Below, one piece after another: positions 11,833 through 20,311 of a stretch of DNA of 64,000 nt (position 1 is its first letter; the number at the start of each line of letters is the position of its first letter). This stretch comes from Sinorhizobium garamanticum (GTDB lineage Bacteria; Pseudomonadota; Alphaproteobacteria; Rhizobiales; Rhizobiaceae). The DNA lies in assembly GCF_029892065.1 (NCBI RefSeq), contig NZ_CP120373.1, positions 1,749,501 to 1,813,500 of the forward strand, given 5' to 3'. A model generated the notes under the pieces. It was not told the origin of the DNA, made no database searches, and worked only from the letters and a program-made list of their open reading frames with translations. The translations under genes and the position numbers were made by a program.

Positions 11833-11840
11833 GCTGAATT

Positions 11841-11886
11841 CCTACAGCGTCCTTTGCGCGTCTCAAAAGACGCGCAGCGCTGTAGG
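11841..11886. repeat. RIME1-type palindrome (half element) after ung
   Basis: CCTACAGCG (11841-11849) and CGCTGTAGG (11878-11886) enclose a second stem, GCGCGTCT/AGACGCGC. It matches only the second palindrome of the full two-palindrome elements at 59297-59400 and 63187-63289. It sits 8 bases behind the ung stop and could terminate transcription. Confidence 0.75.
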
Positions 11887-11990
11887 ACTGGCGCGACCCC
11901 GCCGACGCCTGTCGCTGACAAACCTTGCGCCACTGCCTCCGATCGGTCAAAGACTGCCCAATAAGACGCAGCGCGAGAGGCAGGCAGAAC

Positions 11991-12761
11991 ATGCGGCATA
12001 TCCTGATTATCGGCATCGGTGCGGGCAATCCCGAGCACGTGACCATTCAGGCAATCAACGCCCTCAACAAGGCCGATGTGCTCTTCATCCCGACCAAGGG
12101 AGCGAAGAAGACCGAGCTTGCCGAGGTCCGCCGCGAGATATGCGCGCGCTATGTCACAAGAAGCGACAGCCGCACGGTCGAGTTTGCCGTGCCGGTGCGC
12201 CAGACCGAGGGACGAAGCTATAACGGCAGCGTCGACGACTGGCATGGAAGCATCGCTGCTATCTATGAGTCACTGCTGCTCGACGAACTCGGCGAAGGGC
12301 AGACCGGTGCCTTCCTGGTCTGGGGCGATCCGATGCTTTACGACAGCACGATCCGCATCGTGGAGCGCGTCAAGGCACGAGGCAATGCCGCGTTCGATTT
12401 CGAAGTCGTTCCCGGCATCACCAGTCTTCAGGTGCTCTGCGCCAGCCATCGCATCCCGCTCAATCTTGTCGGCAAGCCGGTCGAGATCACCACCGGCCGG
12501 CGGCTTGCCGAAAGCTTCCCGGATAAAAGCGAAACGGCGGTCGTCATGCTCGACGGGGAGCAGGCGTTCGAGAAGATCGGCGACCCGGACGCCGAAATCT
12601 TTTGGGGTGCCTATCTTGGCACGCCGGACGAGATCGTCGTCTCCGGCCGTCTTGCGGACGTGAAGGAGGAGATCCTCAGGGTACGTGCCGAGGCGCGGCA
12701 GCGCATCGGCTGGATCATGGATATCTACCTGCTGCGCAAAGGCGCCGATTTCGACGAGTAG
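11991..12761 (+). CDS. cobF: Precorrin-6A synthase (deacetylating)
   Basis: 256-residue SAM-dependent methyltransferase of the aerobic cobalamin pathway; CobF methylates C1 of precorrin-5 with loss of the C2 unit, giving precorrin-6A. The tetrapyrrole-methylase opening IIGIGAGNPEHVTIQAI, the central VWGDPMLYD and the SAM-site VVPGITSLQVLCASHRIPLN are visible. ATG 11991 is preceded by GAGAGGCAGG; the 22-residue longer frame is not favoured. It is separated from cobG by 132 bases, so it may be transcribed on its own or read through into cobGHIJ. Confidence 0.95.
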   Translation: MRHILIIGIGAGNPEHVTIQAINALNKADVLFIPTKGAKKTELAEVRREICARYVTRSDSRTVEFAVPVRQTEGRSYNGSVDDWHGSIAAIYESLLLDELGEGQTGAFLVWGDPMLYDSTIRIVERVKARGNAAFDFEVVPGITSLQVLCASHRIPLNLVGKPVEITTGRRLAESFPDKSETAVVMLDGEQAFEKIGDPDAEIFWGAYLGTPDEIVVSGRLADVKEEILRVRAEARQRIGWIMDIYLLRKGADFDE

Positions 12762-12893
12762 AAGCAAGTTCGCCGCCAGCCGCAATGCAATATCGCTTGC
12801 CCTTTGATTTCTCTCAAAGCGCGCGGCTGTGATATAGCGTCCATCGAAAGCGGCGGGGACCATTGCCCTTTCCCGGGAGGACTGACCAAAGAG

Positions 12894-14270
12894 ATGACAA
12901 GCTGCGCCACGCCCAGACCAGACGCGGCCGCTCCCGATTCATCCATGCGGCGGGGCGTTTGTCCGTCGCTTGCGAAACCGATGCAGACGGGCGACGGATT
13001 GCTGGTCCGCCTGCGGCCCGCGACCGGCAGCTTGACGCCCGCGGAGCTGCGGGCGCTTGCGGTTGCCGCCGAGCGCTTCGGCAATGGCATTCTGGAGGTG
13101 ACGGCGCGGGGCAATCTGCAGGTCCGGGGCCTTACCACAGCGAAGGTCTCGGGCCTCGCGTCGGCAATAGGCGAAGCTGGTATTGCGGTTGCCGAAGGCG
13201 TCGCGATCGAGACGCCGCCACTTGCCGGGGTCGATACCGACGAGATCATCGATCCCCGTCCGCTTGCGCTGGCGCTTCGCGAAGCGATCGCCGCGCTCGA
13301 CCCGCCACTCAAGCTCGCACCGAAGCTCTCGATCATCATCGACGGCGGCGGTCGCTTTCATCTCGACGACATCGTCGCCGACCTGCGTTCGAAGGCGGTG
13401 AACACGGATGACGGCGTGGCCTGGCTGCTTTCGCTTGGCGGAACGGCGCGCGCGGCGCGGCCGGTCGCGCTGCTCGATAGGCACGGCGCCGTCCCCGGCC
13501 TCCTCGCCGTCCTCCGCAGGCTCGCCGCCATGGGTGACGCGGCGCGGGGCCGTGATCTCGATGCGGAGGTGGTCAAGGACCAATTGGCGGGCGGAGCGCG
13601 TCCGCCGACGACATCAACCCTGGCGATGGAGCCGGCCGTGCCGGCTGCCGGCCTACATACGTTCGCCGATGGCGCCACCGTGCTTGGCGTGGGCCTCGCC
13701 TTCGCCCAGGTCGATGCCGCCAGCCTGACGGCCTTCCTGCGCAAAGCCGAGGAATTGAGTGTTGCCGAGATACGGCTTGCACCGGGACACGGACTTTTCT
13801 TGCTCGGACTCGATCGCGATGCCGCAGCGATATTGCAACGCCTCGCGTTGTCGCTGGGCTTCCGCATCGCCCAGGACGATCCGCGCAACCATATTGCCAC
13901 CTGCGCCGGTACCGGAGCCTGCGCATCCGCCCTGATGGAGACCAAAGCCGTGGCACGGTTGATGGTCGAGGCAGCACCCGAATTGCTCGACGGCTCGTTG
14001 ACCGCGCATCTTTCCGGCTGTCCCAAAGGATGCGCGCGTCCGTCATCTGCGGAACTGACGCTTGTCGGTGCGCCATCAGGATATGCGCTTGTCGTAAATG
14101 GTACTGCTTCCGTCGCGCCGAGTGCCTACACGGATGCGAATGGAATAAGATCCGCGTTCGGGCATCTCGGTGCGCTGGTGCGGAAAAACAAAGACGCTGG
14201 CGAATCGGCACGGTCCTGCCTTACACGGCTGGGGGCCGCGCGCATCGCCGCCGCGTTTGAACAGGGATAG
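12894..14270 (+). CDS. cobG: Precorrin-3B synthase (monooxygenase)
   Basis: 458-residue Fe-S enzyme of the nitrite/sulfite reductase fold that hydroxylates precorrin-3A at C20 and forms the lactone of precorrin-3B, using O2; it is the marker of the aerobic pathway. Two ferredoxin-like/sirohaem-type repeats are seen, and the cluster ligands lie in CAGTGACAS and SGCPKGCA near residues 335-385. ATG 12894 lies 13 bases after GGGAGG; ATG 12945 (MRRGVCPSL) is a possible later start. The gene is 2 bases from cobH and leads a cobGHIJ operon. Confidence 0.94.
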   Translation: MTSCATPRPDAAAPDSSMRRGVCPSLAKPMQTGDGLLVRLRPATGSLTPAELRALAVAAERFGNGILEVTARGNLQVRGLTTAKVSGLASAIGEAGIAVAEGVAIETPPLAGVDTDEIIDPRPLALALREAIAALDPPLKLAPKLSIIIDGGGRFHLDDIVADLRSKAVNTDDGVAWLLSLGGTARAARPVALLDRHGAVPGLLAVLRRLAAMGDAARGRDLDAEVVKDQLAGGARPPTTSTLAMEPAVPAAGLHTFADGATVLGVGLAFAQVDAASLTAFLRKAEELSVAEIRLAPGHGLFLLGLDRDAAAILQRLALSLGFRIAQDDPRNHIATCAGTGACASALMETKAVARLMVEAAPELLDGSLTAHLSGCPKGCARPSSAELTLVGAPSGYALVVNGTASVAPSAYTDANGIRSAFGHLGALVRKNKDAGESARSCLTRLGAARIAAAFEQG

Positions 14271-14272
14271 AA

Positions 14273-14905
14273 ATGCCGGACTACGACTATATCCGCGATG
14301 GCAACGCCATCTATGAGCGTTCCTTTGCGATCATCCGGGCGGAGGCCGATCTTTCCGGCTTTTCCGAGGAGGAGGCCGATCTCGCCGTGCGCATGGTGCA
14401 TGCCTGCGGTTCGGTCGAAGCCGCGCGTCAATTCGTGTTCTCGCCGGACTTCGTCTCGGCCGCCCGCACGGCGCTGAAAAACGGCGCACCGATCTTCTGC
14501 GACGCGGAAATGGTGGCGCATGGCGTGACGCGCGCGCGGCTGCCGGCAGGCAATGACGTCATCTGCACGCTTCGCGATCCGCGAACGGTTGCGCTCGCGG
14601 CCGAGATCGGCAATACGCGTTCGGCGGCCGCGTTGAAACTCTGGGGTGAACGGATGGCCGGCTCCGTTGTCGCGATCGGCAATGCGCCGACGGCGCTCTT
14701 CTACCTCCTCGAAATGCTGCGCGACGGCGCGCCGAAGCCAGCGGCGATCCTCGGCATGCCTGTCGGCTTCGTCGGCGCGGCGGAATCGAAGGACGCGCTC
14801 GCCGAAAATTCCTATGGCGTTCCCTTCGCGATCGTGCGCGGCCGTCTCGGCGGCAGCGCCATGACCGCGGCGGCGCTCAATTCGCTCGCGAGGCCGGGCC
14901 TGTGA
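14273..14905 (+). CDS. cobH: Precorrin-8X methylmutase (precorrin isomerase)
   Basis: 210-residue enzyme that moves the methyl group from C11 to C12 of precorrin-8X, forming hydrogenobyrinate. The protein opens DYIRDGNAIYERSFAIIRAE, carries the catalytic histidine in RMVHACGSVEAA, and has the conserved IGNAPTALFYLLEML and GMPVGFVGAAESKDAL blocks. The stop overlaps the GTG start of cobI by four bases, indicating translational coupling. Confidence 0.96.
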   Translation: MPDYDYIRDGNAIYERSFAIIRAEADLSGFSEEEADLAVRMVHACGSVEAARQFVFSPDFVSAARTALKNGAPIFCDAEMVAHGVTRARLPAGNDVICTLRDPRTVALAAEIGNTRSAAALKLWGERMAGSVVAIGNAPTALFYLLEMLRDGAPKPAAILGMPVGFVGAAESKDALAENSYGVPFAIVRGRLGGSAMTAAALNSLARPGL

Positions 14906-15654
14906 GCGCGACCGAGATGGGCAGATTGATCGGTGTCGGCACCGGCCCCGGCGATCCCGAGCTTCTGACGGTAAAGGCGGTGCGGGCGCTGGGCGAGGCG
15001 GATGTCGTCGCCTATTTTGCCAAGGCAGGACGCAACGGCAATGGCCGTGCGGTTGTCGAGGGTTTGTTGAAGCCGGGTCTCATTGAGTTGCCGCTCTACT
15101 ATCCGGTGACGACCGAGATCGACAAGGACGACGGCGCCTACAAGAGCCAGATCACCGATTTCTACAATGCCTCCGCCGAGGCAGTCGCAGCGCATCTTCT
15201 GGCCGGACGTACCGTCGCGGTGCTTAGCGAAGGCGATCCGCTCTTCTACGGATCCTACATGCACCTGCATGTGCGGCTCGCCGGCCGCTTCCCCGTCGAG
15301 GTCATTCCGGGAATCACCGCCATGTCCGGCTGCTGGTCGCTTGCCGGACTGCCGCTCGTCCAAGGAGACGACGTTCTTTCCGTTCTGCCCGGCACGATGG
15401 GCGAGGGTGAGCTTCAGCGCCGCCTTGCCGATACCGAGGCCGCGGTGATCATGAAGGTTGGCCGCAACCTGCCAAAAATCCGCCGGGCGCTTGCCGCCGC
15501 CGGCAGGCTCGATGCCGCCGTCTATGTCGAACGCGGCACGATGAAGAATTCGGCGATGATCCCGCTTGGCCAAAAGCCGGACGACGAGGCGCCCTATTTC
15601 TCGCTGGTGCTCGTCCCCGGCTGGGAGGATAGGCCCAGGGAGGACAGACGATGA
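14902..15654 (+). CDS. cobI: Precorrin-2 C20-methyltransferase
   Basis: 250-residue SAM-dependent methylase converting precorrin-2 to precorrin-3A. Motifs: IGVGTGPGDPELLTVKAV at the N-terminus, VAVLSEGDPLFYGSYMHL, and VIPGITAMSGCWSLAGLPL. GTG 14902 (overlapping the cobH stop) is chosen because it gives an N-terminus matching the remembered Sinorhizobium CobI; ATG 14917 is the alternative. It overlaps cobJ by four bases (ATGA). Confidence 0.96.
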   Translation: MSATEMGRLIGVGTGPGDPELLTVKAVRALGEADVVAYFAKAGRNGNGRAVVEGLLKPGLIELPLYYPVTTEIDKDDGAYKSQITDFYNASAEAVAAHLLAGRTVAVLSEGDPLFYGSYMHLHVRLAGRFPVEVIPGITAMSGCWSLAGLPLVQGDDVLSVLPGTMGEGELQRRLADTEAAVIMKVGRNLPKIRRALAAAGRLDAAVYVERGTMKNSAMIPLGQKPDDEAPYFSLVLVPGWEDRPREDRR

Positions 15655-16415
15655 CCGGCAGGCTCTTCATCGTCGGCACGGGGCCTGGCAATCCGGCGCA
15701 GATGACGCCCGAGACACGCGAGGCGATTTCCGCCGCGACGGAGTTCTTCGGCTACGGTCCCTATCTCGACCGTCTCGACCTTAGGGCCGACCAACACCGC
15801 ATCGCCTCCGACAACCGCGAGGAGCTGGACCGCGCCCAGGCGGCACTCGCCCGCGCCGCAGCGGGCGCGGATGTCTGCGTCGTTTCGGGGGGCGATCCGG
15901 GCATCTTCGCGATGGCGGCCGCCGTCTGCGAGGCGATTGACAAGGGACCGGAGGAATGGCGCAAGGTCGATCTCACGATCACACCCGGCGTGACCGCGAT
16001 GCTCGCGGTAGCCGCCCGCATCGGCGCGCCGCTCGGCCATGATTTTTGCGCCATGTCGCTTTCCGACAATCTGAAGCCCTGGGAGGTGATCACGAAAAGG
16101 CTGCGGCTTGCCGCCGATGCCGGGCTTGTCATTGCGCTCTACAACCCGATCAGCAAGGCGAGGCCATGGCAGCTCGGAGAGGCCTTCGCCATCCTGCGAC
16201 AGGTTTTGCCTCCTCACGTCCCGGTCATCTTCGGCCGGGCGGCCGGACGGCCGGATGAGCGCATCGCGGTGATGCCGCTCGGCGAGGCCGATGCCAACCG
16301 CGCCGACATGGCGACCTGTGTCATCATAGGCTCTGTGGAAACGCGCATCGTTCAGCGCGACGGCAAGCCCGATCTGGTCTACACCCCGCGGTCCTTTACC
16401 GGGGAAAGCCGCTGA
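15651..16415 (+). CDS. cobJ: Precorrin-3B C17-methyltransferase
   Basis: 254-residue methylase that methylates C17 of precorrin-3B and drives ring contraction to precorrin-4. The opening is FIVGTGPGNPAQMTPETREA, with VCVVSGGDPGIFAMAAAVCEA, TPGVTAMLAVAARIGAPLGHDF and IALYNPISKARPWQLGEA, all characteristic of CobJ. Its start overlaps cobI. The last 37 bases are antisense to the end of cobK, so cobJ and cobK transcripts are complementary at their 3' ends. Confidence 0.96.
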   Translation: MTGRLFIVGTGPGNPAQMTPETREAISAATEFFGYGPYLDRLDLRADQHRIASDNREELDRAQAALARAAAGADVCVVSGGDPGIFAMAAAVCEAIDKGPEEWRKVDLTITPGVTAMLAVAARIGAPLGHDFCAMSLSDNLKPWEVITKRLRLAADAGLVIALYNPISKARPWQLGEAFAILRQVLPPHVPVIFGRAAGRPDERIAVMPLGEADANRADMATCVIIGSVETRIVQRDGKPDLVYTPRSFTGESR

Positions 16416-17179
16416 TGGATAAGTTCGAGCGCTTCATCGCAATCGCCGACCGACGCTACATCGGCGGGCTTGTGGCGCTCGACCATGATCACCTCGATAC
16501 CGAGCTTGCGCGCCGCCGCGATCTTGCCATAGGTCGCGGTGCCGCCACTGTTCTTGGCGACGACGAGGTCGATGCCATGCTCCTCGAACAGGTCGATCTC
16601 GTCCGCTTCCGCGAAAGGACCGCAGGCAAGAATTGCGGTGACGTCGGGCAGGGCGAGCGGCGGCGTTACCGGGTCGACGCTGCGAACGACGTACTTGTGA
16701 TGCGGGGCCTTCTCGAAGTGGAACGCCTCCTGCCGGCCGATCGCCAGGAAAACGCGACGCGGCGCCCCACCGAGCGCGGACACGGCCTCGGGCACGCTCT
16801 CGACGCGCGTCCAGCGGTCTCCGCGTTCAAGTTCCCAGGCGGGACGGCGGAGCGCAAAAATCGGCGTTCCGGTTGCTTCCGCCGCCGCGGCGGCATTGTG
16901 AGAAATACGGGCTGCGAAGGGATGCGTCGCATCGATCAGCAGCGCGACGTTCTCCGCCTTCAGGAAGGCGGCAAGCCCTTCTGCGCCCCCGAAACCGCCG
17001 ACGCGGGTCGGCAGCAGTTGCGGGCGCGGGTCGGCGGTGCGGCCTGCGAGCGAGATGGCGGCATCGTAGCGAGGATCGGCCGCAAGACGCTCGGCAAGCT
17101 GCCGCGCCTCGGTCGTGCCGCCGAGGATCAGAATGCGAGGTCTGTCCATGGCTGACATGTCGAACAGCGCTTCGGCCAT
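16379..17179 (-). CDS. cobK: Precorrin-6A reductase
   Basis: 266-residue NADPH-dependent reductase converting precorrin-6A to dihydroprecorrin-6. It has the nucleotide-binding opening ILILGGTTEARQLAERLA, DATHPFAARISHNAAAAAEATG, FLAIGRQEAFHF and VVAKNSGGTATYGKIAAARKLGI. Start ATG 17179 (MAEALFDMSAM) matches the remembered form of Sinorhizobium CobK; 17158 and 17149 are alternatives. It is the only cob gene on the minus strand. Its 3' end overlaps cobJ by 37 bases and its 5' end overlaps the start of cobL by 32 bases. Confidence 0.94.
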   Translation of the reverse strand: MAEALFDMSAMDRPRILILGGTTEARQLAERLAADPRYDAAISLAGRTADPRPQLLPTRVGGFGGAEGLAAFLKAENVALLIDATHPFAARISHNAAAAAEATGTPIFALRRPAWELERGDRWTRVESVPEAVSALGGAPRRVFLAIGRQEAFHFEKAPHHKYVVRSVDPVTPPLALPDVTAILACGPFAEADEIDLFEEHGIDLVVAKNSGGTATYGKIAAARKLGIEVIMVERHKPADVASVGDCDEALELIHQRLSPVKDRGV

Positions 17180-18389
17180 CGTCGCCCCCTGGTTGGTGAT
17201 CGTCGGTATCGGTGAGGATGGTGTAGCGGGTCTCGGCGACGAGGCCAAGCGGCTGATTGCAACCACGCCGGTCGTCTTCGGCGGAGCTAGGCATCTCGAG
17301 CTTGCGGCCTCTCTCATAACGGGCGAGCGCCAAGCCTGGCAGAGCCCCTTCGAAAAATCCGTCGAGGCGATCGTTGCAAGGCGGGGCAGCACCGTCGTCG
17401 TGCTTGCCTCCGGCGACCCTTTCCTCTTCGGCGTCGGCGCCACGCTTGCACGCCGGATCGATGCTGGCGAAATGCGCGTCATTCCTGCGCCATCGTCCTT
17501 CAGCCTTGCGGCCTCACGGCTTGGCTGGGCCTTGCAGGACGTGGCGACGGTTTCACTGCATGGGCGCCCGCTCGACCTCATCCGGCCGCATCTGCAGCCG
17601 GGCGCCCGCGTGCTGGCGCTGACCTCGGACGAGGACGGTCCGAAGGCGCTTGCCGCGCTCCTTTGTGACAATGGATTCGGTCAAGCCCGGCTGACCGTTC
17701 TGGAGGCGCTGGGTGGAGAACGCGAGCGTATCTCGCGACAGATCGCGTCGAGTTTCGCCCTTGAAGACCTGCATCCCTTGAACGTCTGCGCCATTGAAGT
17801 CGTTGCAGATGCCAAAGCGCGGGTGCTGCCGCTCGCCGCCGGTCTCGACGATGCGCTGTTCGAGCATGACGGTCAGATCACCAAGCGCGAGGTGCGCGCG
17901 TTGACGCTTTCGACCCTTGCGCCGCGCAAGGGCGAATTGCTGTGGGATATCGGCGCCGGTTCCGGCTCCATCGCCATCGAGTGGATGCTGGCAGACCCGG
18001 CGATGCGCGCCATCGTCATCGAGGCCTCATCCGAGCGCGCCGCGCGCATCGGCCGCAATGCGGCACGCTTCGGCGTGCCGGGATTGGCGGTGGTCGAAGG
18101 CGAGGCGCCGGGGGCGCTTCGTGGTCTCGCGCCGCCGGACGTCATCTTCATTGGCGGCGGTGGCAGTGAGCCGGGCGTGATGGATGCCGCGATCGCTGCG
18201 CTTGGCACCGGCGGACGGCTGGTGGCGAATGCGGTGACGACGGAAATGGAAGCCGTTCTCATCGCACAGCATGCGCGGCTTGGTGGCTCGCTGATCCGGA
18301 TCGATATCGCCCGGGCCTCACCGGTCGGAACGATGACCGGCTGGCGACCGGCGATGCCGGTTACCCAATGGTCCTGGGTCAAGCCCTGA
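17148..18389 (+). CDS. cobL: Precorrin-6Y C5,15-methyltransferase (decarboxylating)
   Basis: 413-residue bifunctional enzyme, a fusion of CbiE and CbiT. The N-terminal half (about 1-200) is a tetrapyrrole methylase: LVIVGIGEDGVAGLGDEA, VVVLASGDPFLFGVGATL, PAPSSFSLAASRLGW. The C-terminal half (about 220-413) is a class I methyltransferase with LLWDIGAGSGSIAIEWML as its SAM site. It methylates C5 and C15 and decarboxylates the C12 acetate side chain. ATG 17148 (MADMSNS) is taken; the 11-residue longer reading is less likely. Its 5' end is inside the antisense cobK coding region. Confidence 0.96.
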   Translation: MADMSNSASAIVAPWLVIVGIGEDGVAGLGDEAKRLIATTPVVFGGARHLELAASLITGERQAWQSPFEKSVEAIVARRGSTVVVLASGDPFLFGVGATLARRIDAGEMRVIPAPSSFSLAASRLGWALQDVATVSLHGRPLDLIRPHLQPGARVLALTSDEDGPKALAALLCDNGFGQARLTVLEALGGERERISRQIASSFALEDLHPLNVCAIEVVADAKARVLPLAAGLDDALFEHDGQITKREVRALTLSTLAPRKGELLWDIGAGSGSIAIEWMLADPAMRAIVIEASSERAARIGRNAARFGVPGLAVVEGEAPGALRGLAPPDVIFIGGGGSEPGVMDAAIAALGTGGRLVANAVTTEMEAVLIAQHARLGGSLIRIDIARASPVGTMTGWRPAMPVTQWSWVKP

Positions 18390-18412
18390 GCGAATTTCTA
18401 AGAGGATAGGAT

Positions 18413-19171
18413 ATGACGGTTCATTTCATCGGCGCAGGCCCGGGTGCGGCAGACCTGATCACGGTCAGGGGCAGGGAGTTGATTGGCCGCTGCCAGATCT
18501 GCCTCTATGCCGGCTCGATCGTGTCGCCCGAGCTTCTGCAGTATTGCCCGCCCGGCGCCCGCATCGTCGATACGGCGCCGATGTCGCTCGACGAGATCGA
18601 AGCGGAATATGTTCGCGCCGCAGAGGCCGGCGAGGACGTGGCTCGACTGCATTCGGGCGATCTTTCCGTTTGGAGCGCGGTCGCCGAACAGATCCGCCGG
18701 CTTGAGAAGCATGGCATCGCCTACACCATGACGCCCGGTGTGCCGGCTTTTGCCGCGGCTGCCGCAACGCTCGGCCGGGAGCTGACAATTCCGGCTGTGG
18801 CGCAAAGCTTGGTGTTGACCCGCGTTTCCGGCCGTGCCTCGCCGATGCCGAACAGCGAGACGCTCGCCGCATTCGGCGCTACAGGCTCGACGCTGGCGAT
18901 CCATCTCGCCATCCACGCACTCGACCGGGTGGTCGAGGAATTGACGCCGCTCTATGGCGCCGATTGCCCGGTTGCGATTGTCGTCAAGGCTTCCTGGCCC
19001 GATGAACGCGTTGTGCGTGGCACGCTCGGCGACATTGCGGACAGGGTCGCGCTCGAGCCGATCGAACGCACGGCGCTGATCTTCGTCGGCCCCGGCCTCG
19101 AAGCGGCGGACTTCCGCGAGAGTTCGCTCTACGACCCCGCCTACCAGCGCCGTTTTCGCGGTCGCGAATAA
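18413..19171 (+). CDS. cobM: Precorrin-4 C11-methyltransferase
   Basis: 252-residue SAM methylase that makes precorrin-5. The opening is [22 protein letters not shown], followed by [58 protein letters not shown] and [11 protein letters not shown], all standard for CobM. It is preceded by AGAGGATAGGAT and lies 23 bases after cobL in the same operon. The downstream phaG gene is convergent and only 7 bases away, with no visible terminator between them. Confidence 0.96.
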   Translation: MTVHFIGAGPGAADLITVRGRELIGRCQICLYAGSIVSPELLQYCPPGARIVDTAPMSLDEIEAEYVRAAEAGEDVARLHSGDLSVWSAVAEQIRRLEKHGIAYTMTPGVPAFAAAAATLGRELTIPAVAQSLVLTRVSGRASPMPNSETLAAFGATGSTLAIHLAIHALDRVVEELTPLYGADCPVAIVVKASWPDERVVRGTLGDIADRVALEPIERTALIFVGPGLEAADFRESSLYDPAYQRRFRGRE

Positions 19172-19178
19172 TCCTCGA

Positions 19179-19550
19179 TCAGTCGGTGCCTTTCTCGCTT
19201 TCCGGCCTGGGCTTGCGCGGAACGCCATCCTGTTCTTCAAAGCGGTCGCGATAGAGCGCCGCCTGGCCGAGCAGCGCCAGTGTCACCGGCGTCGTCACGG
19301 TGACGAAGAAGATGATCAGCAGCTCGTGGAAGATCCAGCGGCTTTGCAGCACGGCGAAGCAGAGCATCGACGCCAGGCAGATCAGGATCGTGCCGCCGCT
19401 CGTCGCAATTGTCGGGGCGTGCAGCCGTTCATAGAAGTCGGAAAGGCGCAGCAGACCGAGCGAACCGATCAGCGTCATCGCGGCGCCGAAAAGCAGCAGG
19501 CCGCAGACACCGACGGCGGCCCAGGTCGGCAGGTCGGTCAGATGGCTCAT
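19179..19550 (-). CDS. phaG: Pha/Mrp antiporter subunit G
   Basis: 123-residue small membrane subunit (MnhG/MrpG family) with three hydrophobic segments. Characteristic motif: GLLRLSDFYERLHAPTIATSGGTILI. The C-terminus is short, charged and cytoplasmic-looking. It is the last gene of the six-gene antiporter operon, and its start overlaps the end of phaF by four bases. Confidence 0.93.
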   Translation of the reverse strand: MSHLTDLPTWAAVGVCGLLLFGAAMTLIGSLGLLRLSDFYERLHAPTIATSGGTILICLASMLCFAVLQSRWIFHELLIIFFVTVTTPVTLALLGQAALYRDRFEEQDGVPRKPRPESEKGTD

Positions 19551-19828
19551 TCGATCACCTCGCCGCGCATCAGGAATTTCGCGAAGGCGATCGAAGAGAC
19601 AAAGCCGATCAGCGCTATGATCAGGGCGGTCTCGAAATAGATGGTGTTCGCACTGCGGATGCCGAAGGAGAGCAGCATCAGCATTGCGTTGATGTAGAGC
19701 GTGTCGAGCGCGAGGATCCTGTCCTGCGCGCGTGGCCCCCTAGCGATGCGGTAAAGCGCGCAGGCCATCGCCAGGCCGAGCATGACCTGGGAGAGCAGGA
19801 CCGACCAGGTGATCGCAAGCTCAGTCAT
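19547..19828 (-). CDS. phaF: Pha/Mrp antiporter subunit F
   Basis: 93-residue three-helix subunit (MnhF/MrpF). The conserved stretch RIARGPRAQDRILALDTLYINAM identifies the family. It overlaps phaE upstream by 8 bases and phaG downstream by 4. Confidence 0.93.
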   Translation of the reverse strand: MTELAITWSVLLSQVMLGLAMACALYRIARGPRAQDRILALDTLYINAMLMLLSFGIRSANTIYFETALIIALIGFVSSIAFAKFLMRGEVIE

Positions 19829-20309
19829 GGAATATCTCCTTCAACGCCGCTTCGTAACGCTTGACCGTCCCAAGCCACACTTCTTCGTTCTGCAAGTCCA
19901 GCACATGGAAAATCAAGGTCTTCCGGCGGCGGTCGTATTCGAGCCATGCCGTGCCCGGGGTCGCCGTCAAGATGCAGGCCAAGAGCGCGAGAGCGTTCTC
20001 ATCTTCGAGATCGAGTTCGACGGTCAGAAAGCCGGCAATGGCGGGGACACGGCCGGCACGCAGGATGATCGAAGCAACGGCGATGTTCGAGCGGACAATG
20101 TCGGCGATGACCTCAAGAGCGAAGCGAGCCGCGCGCCCGATGCGGTGTAGATGCGATCTTGCCGGATGCAGCTTGAGCGTCACCCAGCCGAGCACCATGC
20201 CGAGAACGAGGCCGATGAGGATCGAGCCCGGCGCCAGCGACTGGTTCAGGAGCAACCACATCACCAGCAGCGTGAGCGACAGCAGCGGATAGGGGAACCA
20301 GGTGCGCAT
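19821..20309 (-). CDS. phaE: Pha/Mrp antiporter subunit E
   Basis: 162-residue MrpE-family subunit: two N-terminal membrane segments (PYPLLSLTLLVMWLLLNQSL and the next hydrophobic stretch), then a soluble domain with ILTATPGTAWLEYDRRRKTL and FHVLDLQNEE, the usual MrpE signature. ATG 20309 begins MRTWFPYPLL; the open frame to 20591 is a shadow of phaD. It starts 2 bases after the phaD stop. Confidence 0.93.
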   Translation of the reverse strand: MRTWFPYPLLSLTLLVMWLLLNQSLAPGSILIGLVLGMVLGWVTLKLHPARSHLHRIGRAARFALEVIADIVRSNIAVASIILRAGRVPAIAGFLTVELDLEDENALALLACILTATPGTAWLEYDRRRKTLIFHVLDLQNEEVWLGTVKRYEAALKEIFHD

Positions 20310-20311
20310 GG

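Noticed and set aside
11887..11990. Cobalamin riboswitch upstream of cobF (gccactg-like string)
   Set aside because: Only a short GCCACTG-like match; the space is too small and the GGGAAGG and AGTCAGGAGACCTGCC-type parts are absent.
12762..12893. Cobalamin riboswitch upstream of cobG
   Set aside because: 132 bases only; no B12-box sequence could be aligned with confidence.
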